Shown here: one piece after another, positions 11,385-19,312 of the stretch
Numbering within the stretch: the first letter of the stretch is position 1
How the letters are laid out: every line of letters begins with the position of its first letter
Source: Pseudomonadota bacterium
GTDB taxonomy: Bacteria; Myxococcota_A; Polyangia; GCA-2747355
NCBI GenBank assembly: GCA_016702545.1
Contig: JADJDT010000043.1
Coordinates: 1-64,000 of the forward strand
DNA length: 64,000 bases
Direction of reading: 5' to 3'
Notes under the pieces: model-generated
What the model was told of the DNA's origin: nothing
What the model saw: only the letters and a program-made list of their open reading frames with translations
Databases searched by the model: none
Position numbers and translations under genes: made by a program

Positions 11385-11852
11385 TCAGAACGACGTGCAG
11401 CGCCGCTCGCTCTGGGTCCGCTGGCAAATCTCGTCCTGCGGGTCGCTCTGGAGCTCCTCGACCGAGAGGTCGTCCTTGCAGACGCAGAGCTTGCAGCAGT
11501 CGAGGCCCGGATAGACCTTGACCCCGCCGACCCGGCAGGCGAAGCCCTGGCGGCAGTTGGGGCCCTGGCCCGGGCAGTCCCCGTCCCCCTTGCAGAGCTT
11601 GGTGCAGCGCGGGATGGGCGTCGCCGCGCTCTTGCGCAGCGCGCAGATGCGCGAGCGGCACTCCAGCGCATAGCTCAGGCTGAAGGTGCCCTGCTCCTCA
11701 GGTTGCCCGCTGCCTCCGGGATCCACTTCACCGCTCGGACAGCGGATGCCGACGTCCCCGTCGTCGCAGCCGCTCGTCACGGCGATGGCCGTGAGCAAGG
11801 TCGCCATCAGCGAAAGACGGGCCAGGGAGAGACCGCGCAGGCTCAGGGTCAT
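11385..11852 (-). CDS. Small cysteine-rich lipoprotein, unknown function
   Basis: This 155-residue protein starts at ATG 11852, which has an AGGAG box 8 bases upstream; a frame extending to 11879 is open but unneeded. The N-terminus MTLSLRGLSLARLSLMATLL leads to VTSGCDDGD, a weak lipobox, so it is probably lipid-anchored in the outer membrane. The remainder contains about a dozen cysteines, with CKGDGDCPGQGPNCRQGFAC and CCKLCVC, suggesting disulfide-bonded loops. Such short Cys-rich lipoproteins are common in myxobacteria. No family was recognised. It is divergent from the Glt-like operon. Confidence 0.75.
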   Translation of the reverse strand: MTLSLRGLSLARLSLMATLLTAIAVTSGCDDGDVGIRCPSGEVDPGGSGQPEEQGTFSLSYALECRSRICALRKSAATPIPRCTKLCKGDGDCPGQGPNCRQGFACRVGGVKVYPGLDCCKLCVCKDDLSVEELQSDPQDEICQRTQSERRCTSF

Positions 11853-12224
11853 GAAGCAGGCTCCTAAAGACCCCGGCACTCTCGCACCGGAAGCCGCGCG
11901 GCGTCAAGAACGGCGACCTGTTAACCGTTGATTTCCTTGCCTCTGCCGCTCGCGCGGTGCTACCGTCGCCGCTTGTTCACGCACCGCATCAGCGTCGTTC
12001 GGGGACGAGCGATGACGCGGTGGTGGGCGCGCCTCGGGCGCGGCGGTGCGGCCCCCTCGGGGGGCCACGGGTGCGCGGCATGCGGGATCGCTGTGCGCCA
12101 TTCCGCCCGGGGGCATGGATCGGCCGGGGAACGCCGACAGACGCAACGCCGGTGCGCCGTGGACAGCAGCCAGTGGGCAGTAGCCGTTGGACAGCAGCCA
12201 GTGGACACCAGATAGGGGCCAAGG
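11853..12224. other. Divergent intergenic region with a 17-bp direct repeat
   Basis: No gene is visible in these 372 bp between the divergent lipoprotein gene and the Glt-like operon. TGGACAGCAGCCAGTGG occurs at 12160-12176 and again at 12188-12204. A palindrome, GGCCCCC-TCG-GGGGGCC, lies near 12050-12066. No convincing sigma-70 promoter was found for the large operon; TTGATT near 11928 lacks a matching -10. AGGGG (12214-12218) is the likely ribosome binding site for the next gene. Confidence 0.5.
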
Positions 12225-13997
12225 ATGCACCTTCCTCTTTTAGTGAGACGCAGACGGCCGCTTCTTGCGCGACCCGTTCTTGCGCGACCCGTTCTTGCGC
12301 GACCCGTTCTTGCGCGACCCTGCCAGGTTTCGGCGGCGCTCGACGGCGGCGCTCGGCGCCCGTGCGGGTCGACGCGGCCGGTCGTTTGGAGCCTGCTGGG
12401 GGCCGCCCTCGCGCTCTGGGTCCACCCGGGCGCCGTGGCGGAAGCGCGGCCGGAAGCGGCCGTGGTCGAGGACGGCGAGTCGGCGGGCGGCGACGCGGGT
12501 GAGATGGAGTTCGCCCCGGAAACCGTCGAAAAGAGCGGGCCGCCGTCCAAGACCCTCGTTCGGGCGCTGGACCTCTACAAGGGCGGCGATTACTACGGTG
12601 CGAGCATCGACCTCTATCAGGTGGTCGAGGGCAAGAGCGGCGACGGCGAGCTCCATCGGCAGCGGGCCGAGTTCACGATGGGCAAGACCCTGCACCATCT
12701 GGGCTTGCATTCGGCGGCCCTCGCCTACTTCGACCGGGTGATCCAGAAGGGCGAGGCGCATCCCTTCTTCGGCGAGACGCTCAAGTGGCTGGCCGCCTTG
12801 AGTCAGAGCCTCCCGGAGGCGGTCGTCGCCGAGCGCCTCGGCAAGTACAAGGCCAAGGACCTCGACCAGCCGGTCCTCGGCCGCTTGCGCGGCGAGCTGC
12901 TCTATCTGCTCGGCCGCTACCACTACGGCAAGCAGGGGGTCGAGCAGGCGGTGGCGCTCTTCGGGGCGGTGCCACGGGGCACGCGCATCTATGCGCGCGC
13001 CAAGTTCATGCAGGGCATCAGCTTCGTCCGGCTAGGGCGGGGATCCGAGGCGGCGGCGGCCTTCAAGGACGTGTTGCGCGTGGCGCGCGAAGCGCCGGCC
13101 ACGTCCGAGATCCAGCGCTTCGAGCAGATGGCGTTGCTGGCGCTGGCCCGGGTCTTCTACTCGACGCGCCAGTTCGAGCTCAGCATCAAATACTACGAGC
13201 GCATCGATGAGCAGAGCGAAGACTGGCCCACGGCCCTCTTCGAGTCGAGTTGGGCGCACTTCATGCGCAACGACTTTTCCAAGGCCCTGGGCAATATCCA
13301 CACGCTCAACGCGCCCTACTTCGAGAACGCGGCGTTTCCCGAATCCCAGGTGCTGAGGGCCGTCGTCTACTGGAAGAACTGCCTCTACGATCAGGCCGAG
13401 GTGGCGATCGAGGACTTCAGCCGGCGCTACCCCGCGCTGCAGAGTCAGGTCGCGGCGCTGCTCAAGCGTTACAACGACCCGGCGGAGATGTACCAGCAGC
13501 TGATCAAGCTGCGCGGCGAGGCGGGTGGCCTGAGCCCGGAGCTGCGCCGCCTGGTGCTGGCCGCCCTCGGTGACCAGCAGGTGCGGTCGGCTCTGGTCTA
13601 CGTCGATGAGCTCGCGCGCGAGCTGAAGCAGATCGACGGCGCCGAGGCCGAGTGGAAGACCTCGGCGGTCGCGGGCGTGATCGTGCAAGACGTGGCCCTG
13701 CAGAGGTCCTTCGCGGAAAACGCGGCCGGCGAGTTGGCCCAGCGTCGACTCCAGCGCTATGCGGCGGAGATCAACGAGCTGCAGAAGCAGGCGCTCAAGG
13801 TCCAGTACGAGATCATCAACGGCCGCAAGAACACGCTCGAGACCGAGCTGCGCGCCGAGCAGGTCGCCCAATCCGCGCGTGCGGCGCGACCGATCGCCGT
13901 CGACGACGAGCACCACTTCTGGCCCTTCGACGGCGAGTATTGGCGCGACGAGCTCGGCTACTACCGGGTCAAGGTCGCTTCGATGTGTGGGCGTTGA
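12225..13997 (+). CDS. Periplasmic TPR protein, first gene of the Glt/Nfs-like operon (GltC/NfsC position)
   Basis: The 590-residue protein has a hydrophobic signal segment at 52-72 (VVWSLLGAALALWVHPGAVA), with likely cleavage after AVA. Tetratricopeptide-like helices follow, such as LYKGGDYYGASIDLYQVV and ARVFYSTRQFELSIKYYERI. A charged helical segment ends near 540, and a tryptophan-rich tail HHFWPFDGEYWRDELGYY closes the protein. In the Myxococcus nfs locus a TPR protein, NfsC (GltC), stands just before nfsD; size and position agree, but similarity was not tested. The first 50 residues contain LARPV four times, which lengthens the region before the signal core. ATG 12225 has AGGGG 6 bases upstream. 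TGATG joins it to the next frame. Confidence 0.6.
   Translation: MHLPLLVRRRRPLLARPVLARPVLARPVLARPCQVSAALDGGARRPCGSTRPVVWSLLGAALALWVHPGAVAEARPEAAVVEDGESAGGDAGEMEFAPETVEKSGPPSKTLVRALDLYKGGDYYGASIDLYQVVEGKSGDGELHRQRAEFTMGKTLHHLGLHSAALAYFDRVIQKGEAHPFFGETLKWLAALSQSLPEAVVAERLGKYKAKDLDQPVLGRLRGELLYLLGRYHYGKQGVEQAVALFGAVPRGTRIYARAKFMQGISFVRLGRGSEAAAAFKDVLRVAREAPATSEIQRFEQMALLALARVFYSTRQFELSIKYYERIDEQSEDWPTALFESSWAHFMRNDFSKALGNIHTLNAPYFENAAFPESQVLRAVVYWKNCLYDQAEVAIEDFSRRYPALQSQVAALLKRYNDPAEMYQQLIKLRGEAGGLSPELRRLVLAALGDQQVRSALVYVDELARELKQIDGAEAEWKTSAVAGVIVQDVALQRSFAENAAGELAQRRLQRYAAEINELQKQALKVQYEIINGRKNTLETELRAEQVAQSARAARPIAVDDEHHFWPFDGEYWRDELGYYRVKVASMCGR
12262..12320. repeat. 15-bp tandem repeat, four copies, in the signal-peptide region
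   Basis: TTCTTGCGCGACCCG is repeated four times, the last copy lacking its final base. It encodes LARPV units just before the signal-peptide core of the first Glt-like protein. Confidence 0.95.
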
Positions 13998-14083
13998 TGG
14001 CCACGGCAGCAGTTCGTCGCGCGGCGCAGGCCGGCGGGGTCGCGGGCGGCGCGTGCGCCACCTCGGGCGAGAGGGCAAGGACG

Positions 14084-17000
14084 ATGCAGCGACGCGGGCG
14101 CAGAGCAGCAGCATGGGTCGGCGGGCGGGCCGCGTTGGTCACGCTGTGGGTGGCCGCGGCGGGGGCGGCGCAGGCCGGGCCGCGTTACCAGAAGAAAGAG
14201 GTCAAAGTGGTCGCCGGCGAGCGCCGCTTCACGGCAGCCGAGCGCCCGTCCGAGCAGACCGCGGCGCCCGCGCTGGCGGCCGAGGCCTTCAGGCGCGCCG
14301 TGCAGTCGAAGGTCGCCCGGCTCAACGACGCCGCCATCGCCACCCTCCGGCAGCTGATCAAGGTCACCGACGACGGTGATGCCGAGAAGCCGGATTACTT
14401 CTTCCGCCTCGCCGAGCACTTTCGCGACAAGAAGGGCGAGTACATGTTCCGTGCGCGCGAGCTCGACGAGCGCATCTTCGTCGCCTCGACGCCGCGGGAG
14501 AAGGAGCAGCTCAAGGCGCGACAGAAGCAATACGAGAAGCTCGAGCAGGAGTGGATGCTCGGCGCGATCAAACTCTATTTGACGTTGGCGAACACCCCCG
14601 CCTACGCCAAGTACGCGCGGATGGACGAGGTGCTCTTCAACCTCGCCGATATGCTCAATCAGGCCAAGCGCAACGATCGAGCCCGGGTCTTCTTCGGCGA
14701 GCTGATTCGCAACTACCCGCAGAGCCGCTACATCCCGGACGCCTATCTCTCCTTCGCCGAGCACTACTTCAACGAAGGAGAGGTCGAAGAGGCGTTGGGC
14801 CGCTACAAGCAGGTCGCGCGCTACAAGGACTCGGCCCTCTACGGCTATGCGATCTACAAGCAGGCCTGGTGCTGGATCAACCTCAACGATCCGCGGCAGG
14901 CGCTCGAGCTGTTCCTGCGGGTCATTCGCGAGGGCACCCAGTTCGCCGGCACGGCGAAGAGCAAGCTGATGCTCGTGCGGGAGGCCAAGAAGGACCTGGT
15001 CCGCGCCTACGCCTTGGTCGGCACGCCCGAGCGCGCCTGGCCCTTCTTCCAGCGTGTGGGCGGTGACGCTGCGCCGATGATGCTCGAACGCCTGGGAGAG
15101 ATCTATTACGACCAGGGCAAGTTCAGCCCCTCGATCACGATCTTCAAGCAGCTAATCGCGCTGCAGCCGCAGAGCGCGAGCCTTTGCGTTTGGCAACACA
15201 ACATCGTGCGGTCGGCGCTCTCGGGGTTGGGCAAGGCTGAGCAGGTGGTCGAGGTGCGGCGCCTCGCGGCGGTGTACGAGCTGTTGCGCCGCCAGGGCCA
15301 GTTGGGGGCCGCCGTGGTCGGGCAGTGCCGCGAGCGGGCCGCCGGAACACTGCGCGAGTTGGCGACGCTCTGGCACAACGAGGCGCAGAAGACGCTGAAC
15401 AACGACACCTATGCCCTGGCGGAGCAGCTCTACAAGCAGTACCTCGCCAGCTTCCCGCAGGAGAAGGACCACTATGCGATGGCGTTCTTCTACGCCGAGC
15501 TGCTGTTCAAGCTCGAGCGCTGGGAGCAGGCCGCCGAGGCCTATACCGTCGTCGTGGGGTTGGAGCCGCGCGGCCGCTACCTGAAGGAGTCGGCCTACGC
15601 GGCCGTGATCTCCTGGAAGAACGCGCTCAACGTCGCCGAAGAGGTGAAGGACCGCGAGACGGTCGCGCCGGGCGAGAAGTTCAAGCCGCGTCCGATTCCT
15701 GCCAACCAGCAAAAGATGCTGGTGGCCTTCGACACCTATCTCAAGCACGTGCCCGATGCGCCCGAGCGGCCGGCGATCCTTTATCGCAAGGCGCGCACCT
15801 ACTACGAGCACAACCACTTCGACGAGGCGGTCGACGGCTTCGCCAAGGTGCTGGAGCAGTACCCGGGCCACGAGCTGGCGGTGTACTCGGCGAACCTGCT
15901 GCTCGACTCCCTGAACATCCTCAAGCGCTACGACGAGATCGCGGAATGGGTCGAGCGCATGAACAAAATGCCGAAGCTCGCCAAGGGCGAGCTCGCCGAG
16001 ACGCTGGCGCGGATTCGGCGCGAGATCAAACGCAAGCAGCTCGAGGACTACCAGGAGCGGGGCCGCTATCGGCAGTGCGGCGAGGGCTACGCGCAGCTCG
16101 CCAGCGACTACCCTGACGACGCCCGCTGGTCCGAGCTGGCCTTCAACGCCGCGCTCTGCTTCGAGGCCGCCAAGCTGATCGGCCAGGCGATCAGCATTCG
16201 CCAGAAGCTGATCGAGGTGGCGCCCAAGGACCCGCTGGCGCAGCGAGCGATGTACATGATCGGCGCGAACTTCCACGCCCTCGCCTGGTACAGCCGGGCG
16301 GCCGAGTGGTACGAGCGCTTCGCCGAGCAGTTCCCGGGCGAGAAAGAGGCGCCTGAGGCCCTGCAGAACGCGATCGTCTTCCGCCTCGGCCGGGCCGAGT
16401 ACGAGCTGGCCCAGAAGGACATCGAGTTCTTCGCCAAGACCTACGGCAAGCGGCCGCAATTCGCGGCGCGCACGGCGCAGGTCGTCTTCTCGCTCGGCCA
16501 GCGCTTCGAGCAGCGCAACGACGTCGAGGGCGTGATCAAATACTACAGCGACTACCTGCGCGACTGGGGTCGCTACGGCGGCGTAGACCGGCAGATCGTG
16601 GCGCACGCGAAGATCGGCCGAGCGCTGTGGCGGGCCTCTTGCCCCGTCGAGGGGCTGAATGGCGCCTGCATCAAGCTGGAGCGCGTCCGCTCCAAGCGCA
16701 CCGTGCGCAAGGCCGGCGGCAAGGAGCGCAGCCTCGAGCTGCGCAAGCAATGCGGGCCCGAGACCAAGAACCGCATCACGGTGCTCGAGCGCAACGGCGC
16801 CAAGGTCCGTCAGGCCCAGGCGCACCTGGCCGAGGCCTTGTCTTTGGCGCGGAAGGCTGGCAACGCCCGCGCGGTGACGGACACCGACCAAGAGGAGGCC
16901 GGGCGCCGCGATCAAGCGATGCGGCACGCGCTCGCCGAGGCGCGCTTTCTGCAGGCTGAGGCCCAGTTGGAGGCCTTCCTGGCGCTGGAGTTCCCGACGG

Positions 17001-17530
17001 ATCTCGACTTCTCCGAGAGCGACGCGCGCCGCAAACAGGCCTCGCTGCGCGCCTTCCGCAAGTACCTCGACACCAAAGGCAAGCTGCTGGAGCGGGCGCG
17101 CCAGAGCTACCAGGAGACGATTCAATTGCGAGAGTCCGACCTGGCGATCGCCGCGGCGGCCCGGATCGGTCAGCTCTTTCAGAACTTCGCCGACGCGCTC
17201 TACACCGCGCCGGTGCCGAAGCCCGCGATCCCGCCGGCGCTGCGCTCGGGTGCGGCGCGGGAGGAGTTTCTCACCGCCTTCTCCGACGCCTACTGCGACA
17301 CGCTCGAGGACAAGGCCCGCCCGCTGGAGGAGAAGGCCGTGCAGGGCCTGGATGCCTGTCTGACCAAGTCCACGGAACTCTCCTGGTACAACGAGTGGTC
17401 GCAGCTCTGCGAGCAGGAGCTGAACCAGATCAAGCCGGCCGAGTACCCGATGGCATCCGAAGTGCGCCCCGAGCCCGGCTATCTCTCCGCCAGCACGGAC
17501 CGCGCCGGCGTGATCACGGCGATACGGTAG
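14084..17530 (+). CDS. gltD: Large periplasmic TPR protein, GltD/AgmU/NfsD-like
   Basis: With ATG 14084 the protein has 1148 residues and a clear signal peptide: MQRRGRRAAAWVGGRAALV, then a core ending AAQA before GPRYQKK. An ATG at 13997 overlapping the previous stop would add 29 residues and spoil the signal peptide. The mature protein is almost all TPR-like helices, for example LFNLADMLNQAKRNDRARVF and ILYRKARTYYEHNHFDEAVD, with a charged coiled segment about two thirds along. It ends in the tail YPMASEVRPEPGYLSASTDR. M. xanthus AgmU/GltD is a similarly long TPR protein of the gliding complex located in the periplasm. Assignment rests on size, order and composition. GltE follows after 10 bp. 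Confidence 0.7.
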   Translation: MQRRGRRAAAWVGGRAALVTLWVAAAGAAQAGPRYQKKEVKVVAGERRFTAAERPSEQTAAPALAAEAFRRAVQSKVARLNDAAIATLRQLIKVTDDGDAEKPDYFFRLAEHFRDKKGEYMFRARELDERIFVASTPREKEQLKARQKQYEKLEQEWMLGAIKLYLTLANTPAYAKYARMDEVLFNLADMLNQAKRNDRARVFFGELIRNYPQSRYIPDAYLSFAEHYFNEGEVEEALGRYKQVARYKDSALYGYAIYKQAWCWINLNDPRQALELFLRVIREGTQFAGTAKSKLMLVREAKKDLVRAYALVGTPERAWPFFQRVGGDAAPMMLERLGEIYYDQGKFSPSITIFKQLIALQPQSASLCVWQHNIVRSALSGLGKAEQVVEVRRLAAVYELLRRQGQLGAAVVGQCRERAAGTLRELATLWHNEAQKTLNNDTYALAEQLYKQYLASFPQEKDHYAMAFFYAELLFKLERWEQAAEAYTVVVGLEPRGRYLKESAYAAVISWKNALNVAEEVKDRETVAPGEKFKPRPIPANQQKMLVAFDTYLKHVPDAPERPAILYRKARTYYEHNHFDEAVDGFAKVLEQYPGHELAVYSANLLLDSLNILKRYDEIAEWVERMNKMPKLAKGELAETLARIRREIKRKQLEDYQERGRYRQCGEGYAQLASDYPDDARWSELAFNAALCFEAAKLIGQAISIRQKLIEVAPKDPLAQRAMYMIGANFHALAWYSRAAEWYERFAEQFPGEKEAPEALQNAIVFRLGRAEYELAQKDIEFFAKTYGKRPQFAARTAQVVFSLGQRFEQRNDVEGVIKYYSDYLRDWGRYGGVDRQIVAHAKIGRALWRASCPVEGLNGACIKLERVRSKRTVRKAGGKERSLELRKQCGPETKNRITVLERNGAKVRQAQAHLAEALSLARKAGNARAVTDTDQEEAGRRDQAMRHALAEARFLQAEAQLEAFLALEFPTDLDFSESDARRKQASLRAFRKYLDTKGKLLERARQSYQETIQLRESDLAIAAAARIGQLFQNFADALYTAPVPKPAIPPALRSGAAREEFLTAFSDAYCDTLEDKARPLEEKAVQGLDACLTKSTELSWYNEWSQLCEQELNQIKPAEYPMASEVRPEPGYLSASTDRAGVITAIR

Positions 17531-17540
17531 GAGTCGACGG

Positions 17541-18824
17541 ATGAGGCTGGCAACCAAGAGAAGGTCGAGCGTTGTGGGGGTGCTGCTGCTGTCGGGCGCG
17601 AGCGCCTGTGGGCCGACGCGGCCTGCGCCGCAGCACCCGGTGACGATCGCGCCGCGCCCCGTCGCGGTGGCGCCCGCGGTGGCGCCGGTGCGTCGGTCGA
17701 AGGCAGAGGAGGCCGGCCGGGTGGCCTTCCTCGCCGTGGCGAAGGACTACAGCGCCGCGGCCCGGCCGCTCGATCGCCAGCGCTGTGGCGAGCTGGCCGA
17801 GCGCTTCGCCGCGGTCTACACGCAGCACAAGCTGGTCGAGGCGCGCTTCAACGTCGCCGCGCTCTGGGACGAGTGCGGTGACGTGGCGCGCGCCGATCAG
17901 CTCTACCGTGAGTTGCTCCAGGCCCACCCGGGCTATGGCCCGGCGCTCAACAACCGCGGTCGCGCGGCGCTCTTGGCGGGGCGGCGGGCCGAGGCCGTTG
18001 ATCTGTTTCGCCAGGCGATGACGGCGGGCAGCTCCGATGGCTACGTCAACGTGGCGCTGCTGCAGCGCGAGCGGGCGCTGGCCGGCGACGAGGGGGCGCT
18101 GCGTGAGGCCGTGGACAACATCCACCGCGCCCTGGCCGTCGATTCGTACAATATCCAGGCCTACGACGCGTTGGCCACGCTGGTCTTCGATCGGGCCAAG
18201 ACCAGCGCCGACCTCGAGACGGCGCGCCTGATCTGCGTCCAGGCGGCCAAGCAGCGGCCTGATTACGCACCGGTGTACAACGTGCTCGGCTTGGTGCTGC
18301 TGCGCATGAACGAGGTCACCCGCGCCCTGCGGCAGTTTCGACAAGCCGTCGAGCTCGACGATCGCTTCACCGAAGCGCACATGAACATCGGGGCGATCAC
18401 GCTCGGCTTCCGCGACTACAAGACCGCTGAGCAGTCCTTCGCGAAGGTGCTCGCCCTCAGCCCGGACGCTGCCACCAAGTTCCAGGCGACGATCGGGCTC
18501 GGGGTCGCCTACCGCGGTCAGCGGCGCTTCGATCAGGCCCTGGCGCAGTATCGCGCGGCCGAGGCCCTCGATGGCAGTCAGCCGGCGGTGGCGTTCAACA
18601 TCGGCGTGCTGCTCCAAGACTACCTCTTCGATGCCGGCAATCCGAGCAAGGCGGTGGAGCAGCTACGCCAGGCCATGACGCTGCTGCGGCGTTTCGCCGC
18701 GTCGTCGTCGTCGGACGCCAGAAAGCGGGCGGATGCCGAGCGGCGGATCAAGAATATCGAAGAGCTGCTGCCGATGCTGGAAGAGCAGCAGCGACTGCAG
18801 GGTCCGGCGCAGAAGGCGCCCTAG
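17541..18824 (+). CDS. gltE: TPR lipoprotein, GltE/AglT/NfsE-like
   Basis: The 427-residue protein starts MRLATKRRSSVVGVLLLSGA and continues to a cysteine at position 23 (SGASAC), a plausible lipobox. A Pro/Ala/Val-rich linker (24-52) leads to TPR repeats covering about 85-390, such as APVYNVLGLVLLRMNEVTRA and HMNIGAITLGFRDYKTAEQS. AglT/GltE in M. xanthus is a TPR protein needed for gliding and lies next to gltD. GGAG precedes the ATG, and the gene follows gltD by only 10 bp, so co-translation is likely. Confidence 0.68.
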   Translation: MRLATKRRSSVVGVLLLSGASACGPTRPAPQHPVTIAPRPVAVAPAVAPVRRSKAEEAGRVAFLAVAKDYSAAARPLDRQRCGELAERFAAVYTQHKLVEARFNVAALWDECGDVARADQLYRELLQAHPGYGPALNNRGRAALLAGRRAEAVDLFRQAMTAGSSDGYVNVALLQRERALAGDEGALREAVDNIHRALAVDSYNIQAYDALATLVFDRAKTSADLETARLICVQAAKQRPDYAPVYNVLGLVLLRMNEVTRALRQFRQAVELDDRFTEAHMNIGAITLGFRDYKTAEQSFAKVLALSPDAATKFQATIGLGVAYRGQRRFDQALAQYRAAEALDGSQPAVAFNIGVLLQDYLFDAGNPSKAVEQLRQAMTLLRRFAASSSSDARKRADAERRIKNIEELLPMLEEQQRLQGPAQKAP

Positions 18825-18897
18825 GATTGGTGGGTTGGGGCTGATGGGTTGGGCGGCCCGGTTACCGACAAATGGTGAGCGCTCGGTGGCTGACTGC

Positions 18898-18903
18898 TAT
18901 AGT
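18898..18903 (+). promoter_or_regulatory. Possible internal -10 element
   Basis: The 113-bp gap between the GltE-like and GltF-like genes contains TATAGT (18898-18903), but only GTGAGC at the -35 spacing of 17 bp. It may allow extra expression of the downstream genes; support is weak. Confidence 0.2.
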
Positions 18904-18937
18904 TACCTGCCGAGGGGACATCAGAGGGGGTAGGCGC

Positions 18938-19285
18938 ATGCGAAGGCCACGGCTGCGAGTGGGTTTGATCCCGGGCGGTTCGATCCCGGGCGGTTTGATC
19001 CTGGGCGGTTTGATCCTGGCTGTGGGGCTTTCGCTCGCGGCGCCGACGGTGGCGGCGCCGCCGCCGAAGGGTGCGCCGAAGAGCGCGGCGAAGGGCGCGC
19101 CGAAGGGCGACCCGCAGTACAAGAAGGAGACGCGCTACGACTTCGACGACGACCTTGTCGAAGGCGAGCTGCAGCGGCCCGACGACGAGCTGATCGAAGG
19201 CTCGCGGCGCACCAAGCACTCGAGCTTGATCAAGATCCGCGAGCATTTCATTCCTGAGCTGCTCAAGTCCGCCGAGGACCTGTAG
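18938..19285 (+). CDS. Small secreted protein in the GltF position of the Glt/Nfs-like operon
   Basis: The 115-residue protein starts at ATG 18938 behind a GAGGGGG box. Residues 8-40 are hydrophobic and repeat-built (GLIPG-GSIPG-GLILG-GLILA), ending in AAPTVAA, a likely signal cleavage site or membrane anchor. A Lys/Ala/Pro linker follows. The C-terminal 50 residues are charged and look conserved, with DFDDDLVEGELQRPDDELIE and SSLIKIREHFIPELLKSAED. The place between the gltE- and gltG-like genes matches gltF/nfsF, but the family was not recognised by sequence alone. Confidence 0.55.
   Translation: MRRPRLRVGLIPGGSIPGGLILGGLILAVGLSLAAPTVAAPPPKGAPKSAAKGAPKGDPQYKKETRYDFDDDLVEGELQRPDDELIEGSRRTKHSSLIKIREHFIPELLKSAEDL
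18962..19021. repeat. 15-bp tandem repeat, four copies, in the signal-peptide region
   Basis: The unit GGTTTGATCCYGGGC occurs four times with single-base differences. It encodes the hydrophobic segment of the GltF-position protein in pentapeptide steps. Confidence 0.93.
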
Positions 19286-19312
19286 CGCCGAGCCACGGCC
19301 CGGAGTGTGACG